From assembly GCF_002355435.1 (NCBI RefSeq), contig NZ_AP017313.1, positions 5,084,001-5,148,000 on the forward strand: a DNA stretch of 64,000 bases, in the 5' to 3' direction. The translations under genes were made by a program, and so were the position numbers. The stretch's first letter is position 1. Each line of letters opens with the position of its first letter. This document shows, piece after piece, positions 17,710 through 27,335 of this stretch. The notes beneath the pieces are model-generated. The model ran no database searches, was not told the origin of the DNA, and saw nothing but the letters and a program-made list of their open reading frames with translations. The DNA is from Mucilaginibacter gotjawali. Lineage in GTDB: Bacteria; Bacteroidota; Bacteroidia; Sphingobacteriales; Sphingobacteriaceae.

Positions 17710-20700
17710 CTACCTAACTATAACAATCTTATTGTAATAAACCTTTTGGCCCAATACTATTTTCAGGATGTAACTACCGGGCGCCTGTTTTGATACATCA
17801 ATTGTTGTTGCAAAATTACCCTGTGTAATGGTTTGCAGGTTGGTATAAACTATTAAGCCTGCTGAATTTATCAGGGATAAATTTAAATTGTTATTAGCGG
17901 GTGATGCAAAAATAATGCTTAACTGGTTGCTTGCAGGAACGGGGTAAACTACCAAGCCAATATCGCCGGTATTTCCCTTGTTTGAGGTAAGCACATACAC
18001 ATAATTATCAGATAACAACTGGCAACCCGTACTAAGGTTGATGCCAAGGGTGTAATTTCCACTTTTGGCCGGGATATAGGTTTGACCGGTAGCACCATCA
18101 ATTGCTTTACCATCAACATACCATTGGTTCCCTGCCAAAAAATTAGAAGTAAGCGCTGTTCCATTGAGGCTGATTACAGGTTGGGTAAGGGAAACTGCCT
18201 GTCTTGCCGGGGCCGCGCAGCCGGGGCTTTGTAATTTCAGATCATAAAAATAGTAGTAAAAGTTTTTATAGTAGGCCGTGTCCGTACCTGAAGCAGCATT
18301 ATTACCATCAATACTAAAAACATTCCCTATTTTAAAAGGATAGCCGCTTACCCCGGTATTGCTGCGGTAAATAGTTGCTGTACTGTCAAATACGACAGTT
18401 AGGGTATAGGCGCCCGCGGCAGGCAGCAGTAAATTTAAAGGATATACGGCGCCCTGGTCGCTCGGATCGTCGGCTTGGGGGCCCGGAGTCGGATTAGTTC
18501 GGGTAGCAACCGTATTAATGGTAGTCGTTGATACCACCTGTCCATTGCCGTTAGCAACGTTAAAGGTTATTTTGCCGGAATTACCAATGTACAGGCGTGC
18601 GCTTTTAATTATTACAGGAATGCGCGTGCTTATATTGACATACGGTGTAAATTGGTTGTAACCGCCGCCGCTGAATGCATATTTGGTAGCCGGGCCAATA
18701 CTTCCTTTAAAATCATTCAAACCAGCGTAATAGCTATTATTTATGGGTGCCTGCGCAACAGTTGCGGGCGAACCGAAGGCAAAAGGAATAGTATCAGCAA
18801 CATGTTGGTACCAAAGTAATTCGCCGTCGCCCAGGCCTGAAAGCTGGTAGTTTTTATTGTTATTACAGTAATAGGCTGATAAATTGGTGATGGTTGACGG
18901 GGTATTGATGGTAACCGTTTCCGTTGCCTGGTTGTTGGTACTTATCGGGTCATTGCCAAGGTTGGTTGAAGCTGTTATGGTGTAAACGGCGCCAGCAACA
19001 GCGGTAAAGCTGCCGTTCAGCGTAAATGCTTCCTGATCCCCGGGCTGCAGGGCTGCGCTGTATGTTTGGTTTAAGGTGGTTACCGTTTGACCGGGACCGG
19101 TTATCACCACCTTTACGGGGATGTTGCTGATGGGTTTACTCCCGTAATTTTTAATCATCACCGTAATTTGCGGGTTGCCCGGGCACGTGCCCGTGGTATC
19201 CGGAGACACAATTGAAGCTATCCCGGCATCCGTACTTGTTTGTAAAAACTGCACGCGGAAATCTTCAGTTTCGCCTTTGGCATAGTTTCCGCATGGTTTT
19301 ATGGTTGATGTATCGCTGGTTTCGGCCAGCACAACACGTAGCAGACTATAATCTCCAGGAATAACGGTAGCGGGAACTGTAATATTGGTACTGTATGTCC
19401 CGGTTCCACTGATGATCCCTGTTGTAGCGGCCAGCTCGTCTGTATCAAAAACACCGTTACCATTCCAGTCGATATATATTTTAGCCGCTTTATTAAAATT
19501 GCTGCCACAGGTGCCTAATGTTATGTTTAAAGGATATGTTTTTCCCTGTTCCAGCTGAATAGTTTGATCGGTATGATCTGAATAAGTAGTGCAACCCGCG
19601 GATGCTGTATAGTTAAGGTTAGCAAGTGACAGGTTATTCACCTTCGAATCAGCATTGGACAATGGCGCTGATGCACAGTAAGCCTGCCCCCCTGAACCTG
19701 TTACAATCAACGAATAATCCTGTAGTCCACCTTTCAAAGTGCCTTTGTGTGTTACAGTAATTGTATAGGCTTTGCCAGGTACCGTTCCGGGTATCATCAC
19801 CTGTTCAACATTATCCACTACATTGTCGCCTTTTTTTGCAGGCGCAGAGGGATGGTCAGGATCAAGCACCCAGGGGTAAAAAGTTGTTGAGCCATCGTTA
19901 ACGCGGATATCAAGGTCATTCACCAATTTGGGGATCCGGCTGTTAACCACACCATCCGCATTGGCCTGTCCTGCGGGATCCGTCCATGAAATAGTTGCTG
20001 ATAAAAGGCCGTTTCCCGAGGCAATAACGTTGTAGGATTGCGTTTGCCCCTGCGGCAAGGTTGCTTCCGCCAATAAGCTTCCTGATCCGCTATTTGTTAA
20101 CACCTGTGCTGCTTTCTTCATATCCAGCAGGCCCCAGCCATAAATATAATCCGGACCAGCATTGCCGGCGTCAAAAGCCGTGTGGCAGGCAAGCCCCTTA
20201 AGGGTTGCTGCGCGCATAAAACCCCCGCTGTGTTTTTTGGCATAATATTCCTGCAACAGGTATAAGGACCCTGTGACATTTGGTGCAGCCATAGAGGTGC
20301 CCGACATGGTAACATAACTACTTGAACTTGCAGCCCCGGCGGAAGTAACATCTACTCCATCGGCAACGATATCCGGCTTTACCCGTCCGTCGTCCGTTGG
20401 CCCCCAGCTGCTGAAATAGGCGATAGAAATATCGTTGCTGTTAGCCGGGCCATTGGGCAAAGGGTTTACCGCGCCTACGGTGAGTATATTTTTTGCATTT
20501 CCCGTGGAACTGATCACATCGTAAGCGCCGTTGCTGCTGATTGTAGTTGGCCTTGGGCCTTTATCTACCATTGTTTGATTATTGTTGCTTTGAAAGCCAA
20601 AATAATCCTGTCCGACATCCGGGCCGGGATAAGCATGTGCATTGCCTGCTGATTCAACAATTAAATAATAAGGTGCATTAAAAGCGATCTGGTCATACTG

Positions 20701-21444
20701 CATCGTCCGGGTTCCGTAAAATCCGAAGTTATAATCCACCGTATCTCCGGGTAAACCGTACCATTCCCAACGGTTCTGGTCGTTGTTAAAATTCCAGCCT
20801 GCTTCGTCGCCGTAGGAGTGGTTTGACAATAATAAACCCGATGAGGCTGCAGTCATCTTTGATACATCATTATCAAAATAATACGAATGCAGGGTAGCCG
20901 CATTAAACGCCATACCCTGTGCGGGCAGATACACGCCTTTTGCTATCATCGTCCCGGCCACATGGGTAGCATGATCTGCCACCGGTTGCGAATCCTCCAG
21001 CGTTATTGTTTTACCTGCAAATTCCTGGTGTGCTTTATCCACTTCTCCGCCGTCCCAAATGGCAAGTTTATCATTTAAAAACGTAGCTGAGCCCGAAAGG
21101 TTCAGGCCCAAAAGCCCTCCCGGTTGTACGGCATTGGTTTGGGTAGTTGCCGCGGCTATAATATTGTCATAGGTAACCAGGTAAACCGGGTAACCCAGGG
21201 CATTTATACCTTGCAGTAAAGCTAGTCCGTCGTTTTTTGTTTTCCTGGTTACGGGCCATCCGTGGGTTTTAGCCAGCGTAATTGCCTTTTGATAATTTGC
21301 CTGGAATAAAATACTTAACCGGGCGGAGGTATCAGCCAACTCCCTGCTTTTTACATCGGAAACCAATTTGTGCTGACCAAATGTTTCAGATGCTGTACAC
21401 AGCAAAAAACATACTATCAAAAATGCTGCGTAAAATTTATACAT
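17710..21444 (-). CDS. Secreted S8 subtilisin-like peptidase with T9SS sorting domain
   Basis: A 1,244-residue secreted serine protease. The signal peptide is about 1-24. The catalytic triad is Asp131 (IWDGGEVD), His158 (DHATHVAGTM) and Ser384 (SGTSMAAP). The oxyanion Asn268 is in ESAGN. After the peptidase come a jelly-roll-like region (about 460-590), a GEVED-type segment (DWNGNGVFDTDE ... GETEDFRVQF, about 665-735) and a CARDB-like Ig domain (about 740-850). The C-terminus (about 1165-1244, VVYPVPASNQL through the Lys/Val-rich end) is a T9SS type A sorting domain. It faces away from the six-gene array and might process surface proteins, but no direct evidence links them. Confidence 0.93.
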   Translation of the reverse strand: MYKFYAAFLIVCFLLCTASETFGQHKLVSDVKSRELADTSARLSILFQANYQKAITLAKTHGWPVTRKTKNDGLALLQGINALGYPVYLVTYDNIIAAATTQTNAVQPGGLLGLNLSGSATFLNDKLAIWDGGEVDKAHQEFAGKTITLEDSQPVADHATHVAGTMIAKGVYLPAQGMAFNAATLHSYYFDNDVSKMTAASSGLLLSNHSYGDEAGWNFNNDQNRWEWYGLPGDTVDYNFGFYGTRTMQYDQIAFNAPYYLIVESAGNAHAYPGPDVGQDYFGFQSNNNQTMVDKGPRPTTISSNGAYDVISSTGNAKNILTVGAVNPLPNGPANSNDISIAYFSSWGPTDDGRVKPDIVADGVDVTSAGAASSSSYVTMSGTSMAAPNVTGSLYLLQEYYAKKHSGGFMRAATLKGLACHTAFDAGNAGPDYIYGWGLLDMKKAAQVLTNSGSGSLLAEATLPQGQTQSYNVIASGNGLLSATISWTDPAGQANADGVVNSRIPKLVNDLDIRVNDGSTTFYPWVLDPDHPSAPAKKGDNVVDNVEQVMIPGTVPGKAYTITVTHKGTLKGGLQDYSLIVTGSGGQAYCASAPLSNADSKVNNLSLANLNYTASAGCTTYSDHTDQTIQLEQGKTYPLNITLGTCGSNFNKAAKIYIDWNGNGVFDTDELAATTGIISGTGTYSTNITVPATVIPGDYSLLRVVLAETSDTSTIKPCGNYAKGETEDFRVQFLQTSTDAGIASIVSPDTTGTCPGNPQITVMIKNYGSKPISNIPVKVVITGPGQTVTTLNQTYSAALQPGDQEAFTLNGSFTAVAGAVYTITASTNLGNDPISTNNQATETVTINTPSTITNLSAYYCNNNKNYQLSGLGDGELLWYQHVADTIPFAFGSPATVAQAPINNSYYAGLNDFKGSIGPATKYAFSGGGYNQFTPYVNISTRIPVIIKSARLYIGNSGKITFNVANGNGQVVSTTTINTVATRTNPTPGPQADDPSDQGAVYPLNLLLPAAGAYTLTVVFDSTATIYRSNTGVSGYPFKIGNVFSIDGNNAASGTDTAYYKNFYYYFYDLKLQSPGCAAPARQAVSLTQPVISLNGTALTSNFLAGNQWYVDGKAIDGATGQTYIPAKSGNYTLGINLSTGCQLLSDNYVYVLTSNKGNTGDIGLVVYPVPASNQLSIIFASPANNNLNLSLINSAGLIVYTNLQTITQGNFATTIDVSKQAPGSYILKIVLGQKVYYNKIVIVR

Positions 21445-21809
21445 ACCGCCAATGATAATTAATCAGGACTATTTACGTCCTATTATTTTTCTTTAAAACC
21501 AATTGAATTATGATCCGTCTCCGGGGTACAATATATCAGGAATTTGAACATTTCCCACATTTAAATTGAAATGTCAAATCGATTTAATCAGAAGATTCAC
21601 GATTGATTATTTCTTAAAAGAATATCTTTTTAAGAAACCCTATTGGCGTTTTTTACGTATATGACTAAATAATATTCACAAAAGATATTTTTTTGCCTGA
21701 ATAGCTGTAATTACTAACAACTTGTGAATAATAAATGTTTATTAGACAGAAATTTTATTTAATATTTGCTCCAATAGCTTGAAATCTTACTTGTTAACAA
21801 TAGAATCGA
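21445..21809. other. Divergent intergenic region with hairpin
   Basis: 365 AT-rich bases between the subtilase and array member A. The only clear structure is an inverted repeat at 21611-21636 (TTCTTAAAAG, short loop, CTTTTTAAGAA, one bulged T). It could be an operator or a terminator-like stem. I could not place a convincing promoter. Confidence 0.5.
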
Positions 21810-24800
21810 TTGAAAAAAACGTTTTTCCTTTTCCATTTTATCATTGTTTCTATATTTTGCATAAAAAGTGCGGAAGCGGCTATAACTTATACATGGAAAG
21901 GCGGATCCAGCGGCACCTGGAATCTTGCCTCGAACTGGACACCGTCCAGCGGTAGCTTATATCCCGGAACGGCGACGTCCGACATAGCGATATTTCCGTC
22001 AGGCGGTACTTTCACAGTTACCTTGAACGCCGCTATTTCCCTTGCTAACATTAATGAAACTTCAGGCACAACATTATTAACAATCAACACCGGGGGCAAA
22101 GCAATAACTGTAAGTTCGGGCATTGCGCTTGGCACCAACTCCTCTTCGCTCACATTTCTGGGTTCAGGAGCGGTTTCTATTGCTGGAATGACGTTCCAGA
22201 ATGGTGATTTTTTAAACTGCGGCTCAGCCACCGATGCTACTACCCAGGTAACGTTTACCGGTGCAAACATTACGCTGGCGGCTAACAGCGGAAATGGCAT
22301 ATTTAACTACGGCACTTTTAATTTAACCAGCTCATTGTTATACACAGGTTCAAGCTCGCAAATTAATAATGAAAGTGGCGGCATCTTCAGTTGTACATCT
22401 TCAAGCATATACCTGCAGGGCGGCTCGAGTTCCATAATCAATAGCGGAACCTTCAACATGTTATCAAGCTCTGTTTATTTGAATGTAAATCCATGCGCTA
22501 TTACAAATAACCCAACCGGCTCCTTTAATATGAACGGCGGTTCGCTGATATCCTACACGGCCAGCAATAACGAGGAGATCTATAATTATGGTACATTTAA
22601 CGCGACTACCGGAGCCAATAGCATTACGATGATCTCCGGCGCATCTGATAATACGATCTACAATTACGGCACTTTCAATGCAGGTTCAGGCACCTCTTCA
22701 GTTTGTACTATTACACTGGCCGCTACACGGGGCGATATCAAAAACACCAGCGCAACTTTATCCGGCACCACTTATAACGGCATTTTCAACCTCGGTTCGG
22801 GCTCCGTTATTAAATTCGATTCCTCATGCAGCAACTGCCAGGTTAATAACGATGCAAGTTGCGCTTCGTGTACTTTTAACCTGATATCGGACGCAAACAG
22901 TTCAGCAACTATTTACCAGATTCCATCGGGCTCAACCTGTCCGGGAACATTCAACGTTCAGCGATACTTGCAGGGTGGCAGCACTTTTACAAGCGGCAGA
23001 TGGGTGTACCGCAACTACCGGCTGATGTCGTCACCGGTAAATACTGTTTCTTCAAACAGCAGTTCAACAGCTACCTACCCGGTTAGTTTAAAATACCTGG
23101 CGAACAGTGCCATTGTAACAGGTGCAAAAGGAGGCTATGCCTATCCCAGCACATTTAATTCGGCAACGGCTTCAGGGAACCCGTCTATTTACTTTTACCG
23201 CGAAGACATCACCCCCAGCAACACCACTTTTACAAGCGGAAACTTTATTGGCGTTACGGATATAACAGACCAAACGAATTACACCGTGGGCCTGTCAGAC
23301 GGTTCAACGCCAAAAATTTCTATTGGCAACGGCTTCTTCTTCTTCTTCAGGGGAAACAGAACAGCGTCAATAGGCACCAGCCCCGGCAAAACCACCTATC
23401 CTTACGTAGCGCCGGAACCGACAGTTTTTACCGCCAGCGGCTACCTTAACCAGGGCGCGTACCAGGTACAAAATTGGGTGTCGGGGGGCGGAAGTTTAAA
23501 ATATGAAGTCAACCCCACGTATAATGGCGTTAGCCAAAATAACAGTGCGGTTAGGGGATTCAACCTGGTTGGCAATCCGTACCCTTCATCAATAGACTGG
23601 GAAACTTATAATGCATCAAATACATCAACTACAGGTATTGTTGTAAATACAACTTCAGGTGTCGCCAACGTTTCGCCAACCATATGGGTATTTAATCCAT
23701 TTACCAACCAATATAATACTTATATGAAAGGAGATGGTGGTATAGGAAAAGGCAGCAGCGGAACTGGTAATGGCAGTACCAATGCAAATATTATTGCAAG
23801 CGGACAAGCATTTTTTGTTCAGGCTGTTAACCATGCTTCTACTTTAACTTTTTACGAAACCGCTAAATCTATCTCACAACCGGCATCAGGCTACCTGCTG
23901 ATGGGATCGCCGCCGCCCAGCACAACCCCGCAATATATGCGTCTCATTCTGCAAAAAGATTCCATCAATAACGATGACATGCTGGTTTTCTTTAATTCAG
24001 CTGCGAGCGAAAAATACAGCCCCTATGAAGATGCAGCATATTTCCCCGGATTAACCGCTCCGGAAAGCCTTGCGAGCATTTCAGGCGACAGTGTCAAATT
24101 GGCAATTAACCGTTTACCCCTGCCTGATCAAAAAGCGCCACGTATTATCCCGCTGTCTGTTTCGGCGGCCGAATCCGGTCAATATACTTTTTTAAGGACT
24201 GATTTAAAAGCCATACCGCAACTGTATAATATTTGGCTTACAGATAAGTATACAGCCGATTCGCTGGATCTTCGAAATAACACGACCTACAAATTTAATA
24301 TAGATCTTAGCGACACAGGTACTTTCGGAAATCACCGTTTCCAATTGGTTATCCGCCAAAACCCTGCGTTAATGGTGCACCTGTTAAATTTTGCAGGCGC
24401 AAAAACATCAAATGGCGCGCAAATTACGTGGATAACTGAAAACGAAGAAAACTATACCAATTTTACAGTTGAAAGGAGCAGCGACGGCGGAACCACTTTT
24501 AGTGTTTTAGGGGGCGTTGCCTCGGGCGCACAGGGAACGTACAGCTTTCTTGACAAAAATCCTCCGGCAGCCGCAGTTATGTACCGCTTAAAGATAACAG
24601 ACCTAAACGGCACCGTCACCTATTCAAATATTGTTACCCTAATGTACGCCGGCACTAACAACACTTTGGCAAGCAATATCAGCGTTTATCCAAATCCAGC
24701 AAGCAATGTAATAAACCTTGCCATCAGTGAGCCTGCGACCGGTTCGCTGCCAGGTGTATCAAGCCTGCCAAATACCTTAAATCAAGGTGCAAGCGGTAGC

Positions 24801-24983
24801 AGCAATACATCTTACAGCATTAAAATTGTTAATATCACCGGATTAGTTATTAAAAGCGTCACTACTACGCAAACGGTTTGCCAGGCTAATATCGGCAGCT
24901 TATTACCGGGCACCTATATTATCCAGGTTTTAAATAATAAGGATAACAGCATTGTTGGTAAAACCACATTTATTAAACAGTAA
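21810..24983 (+). CDS. T9SS array member A, beta-helix-like surface protein
   Basis: A 1,057-residue secreted protein starting at TTG, the only start that gives a full signal peptide (about 1-23, ending AEA). Residues 27-48 hold a WxGG...W...SNW motif shared by A, C, D, E and F. Residues about 60-360 are a Ser/Thr/Asn-rich repeat region with recurring IxNYGTFN units (164, 209, 267, 283), suggesting a parallel beta-helix. Two CxxC pairs lie at 340-354. From QRYLQGG (384) on comes the shared module: YRNYRLMSSPV, NPSIYFYRE, GFNLVGNPYPSSIDW, SGQAFFVQA, LLNFAG and FTVERSSDGG. The last 103 residues (VYPNPASNVINL to TFIKQ) are a T9SS type A sorting domain. Surface adhesion or matrix roles are plausible but unproven. 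Confidence 0.85.
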   Translation: MKKTFFLFHFIIVSIFCIKSAEAAITYTWKGGSSGTWNLASNWTPSSGSLYPGTATSDIAIFPSGGTFTVTLNAAISLANINETSGTTLLTINTGGKAITVSSGIALGTNSSSLTFLGSGAVSIAGMTFQNGDFLNCGSATDATTQVTFTGANITLAANSGNGIFNYGTFNLTSSLLYTGSSSQINNESGGIFSCTSSSIYLQGGSSSIINSGTFNMLSSSVYLNVNPCAITNNPTGSFNMNGGSLISYTASNNEEIYNYGTFNATTGANSITMISGASDNTIYNYGTFNAGSGTSSVCTITLAATRGDIKNTSATLSGTTYNGIFNLGSGSVIKFDSSCSNCQVNNDASCASCTFNLISDANSSATIYQIPSGSTCPGTFNVQRYLQGGSTFTSGRWVYRNYRLMSSPVNTVSSNSSSTATYPVSLKYLANSAIVTGAKGGYAYPSTFNSATASGNPSIYFYREDITPSNTTFTSGNFIGVTDITDQTNYTVGLSDGSTPKISIGNGFFFFFRGNRTASIGTSPGKTTYPYVAPEPTVFTASGYLNQGAYQVQNWVSGGGSLKYEVNPTYNGVSQNNSAVRGFNLVGNPYPSSIDWETYNASNTSTTGIVVNTTSGVANVSPTIWVFNPFTNQYNTYMKGDGGIGKGSSGTGNGSTNANIIASGQAFFVQAVNHASTLTFYETAKSISQPASGYLLMGSPPPSTTPQYMRLILQKDSINNDDMLVFFNSAASEKYSPYEDAAYFPGLTAPESLASISGDSVKLAINRLPLPDQKAPRIIPLSVSAAESGQYTFLRTDLKAIPQLYNIWLTDKYTADSLDLRNNTTYKFNIDLSDTGTFGNHRFQLVIRQNPALMVHLLNFAGAKTSNGAQITWITENEENYTNFTVERSSDGGTTFSVLGGVASGAQGTYSFLDKNPPAAAVMYRLKITDLNGTVTYSNIVTLMYAGTNNTLASNISVYPNPASNVINLAISEPATGSLPGVSSLPNTLNQGASGSSNTSYSIKIVNITGLVIKSVTTTQTVCQANIGSLLPGTYIIQVLNNKDNSIVGKTTFIKQ

Positions 24984-25346
24984 GCTACCCGCTTATTTGC
25001 ATACACTGTACTATAATTACATATGCTGCTTTATTAAAATTAACAAAATCACCATACAAAATTTTCTGGCACCCGGTCTATTGTTGCAAATAACTTTTTT
25101 TGGAACACTATTTGCCTATTAAGGTGAACACATTTAATAAACGAGAATAGCGCGGGTAAAAACGGGGAATATATTCTAAAATATTTAACAGCAATTTTCA
25201 ACCCCTTCCACACTGGTTAACCCTTCCGAAAACATCCTGTTTTATAGGTTAATTTCGATATACACAAGAGAAACTTTTAAATATTATCCACATTTATTTT
25301 ATTATGTCGCACTTATTTCTTTAAATTGAAGGCCCTTTACCCTTTT
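24984..25346. other. Intergenic region between members A and B
   Basis: About 360 AT-rich bases without a gene. TGTCGCAC at about 25305-25312 echoes the TGTCGCAAC start of the conserved 5' blocks of members E and F. Nothing else is recognisable. Confidence 0.4.
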
Positions 25347-25382
25347 ATGGCAAGAATTTTGCCTTTTGATGAATTATTGTGA
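25347..25382 (+). CDS. Candidate 11-residue leader ORF of member B
   Basis: ATG at 25347 opens MARILPFDELL, whose TGA stop overlaps the GTG start of member B (GTGA, 25379-25382). The overlap mimics the longer leader ORFs of members E and F, which also begin with Met-Ala. It is short enough to be chance. No independent evidence of translation is visible. Confidence 0.35.
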   Translation: MARILPFDELL

Positions 25383-26716
25383 ATAACTTGAAAACAAAAA
25401 TACTCGTCTGCTTTTTGCTGACCGGGATATTGCAGGCTTTTAAAAGCACAGGCGCCATTACCTCTGCTGGTATCAAAACTGCTGCATCCAACAACAAAGG
25501 TGCGTTTGAAAAAATCCGCACTTTGGAACGGGGGCATTTTGTCCATATTGCACACACGGTTAACAAACAGGTGAGAAAAATATTTAACCACGGCATGAAT
25601 CGCCATCTGCGGGAAAACTTCGTAAGAAATAACACCAATAGTACCGCACTTGATAGCGTCACCAAACTCCTGCGTTTACAATTATACCTCGATCAATATA
25701 ATTATGATGAAATCGTGATCGGCTTTAACTCAGGCGCTAAAACAACCTACGATTTCAATGAAGATTCAAAATATTTGCAGGGCATCAACGCAGCTGAAGG
25801 GCTTTCAAGTTTTTCGAGCGATGGCGTACCGCTGGCAATTAATTTAGTTCCATTGCCAAAACAAAACCCCGAGGTAATAAAACTTGACGTAGAAGCCCAA
25901 AAAAGCGTGTCCTTTACCTTCAAACGCAAACAACTTGACCAAATCCCCGCTATTTATAATATCTGGCTGAAAGATAACTACAAGAAAGACTCTGTAAACT
26001 TCAGGGTTGATTCAAATTATTCATTTACAGTAAATAAGGCCGACAGCGCCACCTTTGGAAGCAATCGTTTTAGTGTAATCATCAGCAAGGAGCCGGCTGC
26101 TGCATTTAAATTACTGGCTTTTAACGCTACAAAAGACAACAACGGGGCACAAATATCCTGGGATACCCAAAATGAAGAAAACACAACAGCATTTTCAGTC
26201 CAAAGAAGCAGCGATGGTGGCTTGGTATTTAAAACCCTGGACAGTCTTAAATCAACCGGAGCCGGCAGTTACAGCTATATTGATAACAACCCGCCTGCTG
26301 CCACAGACGAGTACCGTCTAAAAGTCACGGACCTTAACAATGCCGTTACTTTTTCAAATACAATAACGCTGATCTATGGAAATGCAACCAAGGCCATCAC
26401 CGGCAATATCAGCATTTATCCCAACCCATCCAGTAACACCATCAACCTTACAATTAACCAGGCCGGCAATGGTTCGTCAACCAGTACGCTGGCAACGCAA
26501 AGCGCCGGGCCATTCCTATCGCTGGCAGCAACCACAAATACTTTATACAGTATTAATATCGTGAGCACGTCGGGCGCTATTATCAAAACAGGAATGTCCT
26601 CGACCACAACATGGCAGGCGAATATCGTCAGCCTGTTACCCGGCACCTATATCATCACAGTTATTAACAATAATGATAAAAAACTGGTAGGCCGGAGCAC
26701 CTTTGTAAAGCTATAG
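25379..26716 (+). CDS. T9SS array member B, short form
   Basis: A 445-residue secreted protein from a GTG start. The signal-like segment is about 4-24. An unrelated stretch (25-100) precedes only the last part of the shared module: DEIVIGFNSGA, the EDSKY segment, LPKQN, AIYNIWLKDNYKKDS, FGSNRFSV, QNEENTTAFSVQRSSDGG and YPNPSSNTINL. It ends in a T9SS type A sorting domain (TFVKL). It lacks the WxG...NW region, the QRYxxGG segment and the NPYPSS region present in the other members. It may be a decayed or a specialised short paralogue. The frame is intact. Confidence 0.8.
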   Translation: MNNLKTKILVCFLLTGILQAFKSTGAITSAGIKTAASNNKGAFEKIRTLERGHFVHIAHTVNKQVRKIFNHGMNRHLRENFVRNNTNSTALDSVTKLLRLQLYLDQYNYDEIVIGFNSGAKTTYDFNEDSKYLQGINAAEGLSSFSSDGVPLAINLVPLPKQNPEVIKLDVEAQKSVSFTFKRKQLDQIPAIYNIWLKDNYKKDSVNFRVDSNYSFTVNKADSATFGSNRFSVIISKEPAAAFKLLAFNATKDNNGAQISWDTQNEENTTAFSVQRSSDGGLVFKTLDSLKSTGAGSYSYIDNNPPAATDEYRLKVTDLNNAVTFSNTITLIYGNATKAITGNISIYPNPSSNTINLTINQAGNGSSTSTLATQSAGPFLSLAATTNTLYSINIVSTSGAIIKTGMSSTTTWQANIVSLLPGTYIITVINNNDKKLVGRSTFVKL

Positions 26717-27335
26717 TAAACACTGTTGGTTAATGCGCGCTATAGGTTCGGCAAGGCCCCTGCTTTGCCCTGTCTCTCCTTCTAAAAACCCTTCACCCGT
26801 TTTTCAATATAGAAAAATAATTATCAGCTATTTTGGCAAAATAGGTGTGTTTAAAGTTAACCTTAAAGAAGAAAACTTTAAAGCCAGCCTTCTCCCTTTA
26901 TTTCTTTTTATTTAATTGTTAATCATCATTAACCATTAGTATAATGACCTGTAATAAATTCCGAAACAATCCCCATTTATTTAATTAAAAACAGGTTGTA
27001 ATAAAAGCAACCATCTGCGTATTCCACACACAAAATCAACAAATGTTAATAAACCGGGCATTTGTTGAGAAATACCGCCTTCTTGCAGCAACCTTCCGCT
27101 TTACACGGAGATAAAAATATTTCACCTTAGTAGAAGGTGAGATAGGCCTGATTTTGATTTGATAAATTATTAATTATTGATTAAAGCAATAATTGTCAGT
27201 GTGACAAAAGTTGGATAAAAGAAGGATTTATTTGAATACTTCATTATCCAGTTTGCGCTTTGCTGCTAAAAGGCAAAGCGCCGATGACTTAATTAATGTA
27301 TGGCTATTACGCCCCTTACGCATATACTAAATAAC
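26717..27335. other. Intergenic region upstream of member C with two hairpins
   Basis: About 620 bases without a convincing gene. TCACCTT/AAGGTGA (27122-27140, five-base loop) and GCGCTTTGC/GCAAAGCGC (27255-27281, nine-base loop) are perfect stems. The second sits 55 bp upstream of the likely start of member C. Neither is followed by a T-tract, so they are more likely 5' leader structures or binding sites than terminators. Confidence 0.55.

Noticed and set aside
26733..26915. 60-codon ORF between members B and C
   Set aside because: No domain, no start context and unusual composition; probably chance.
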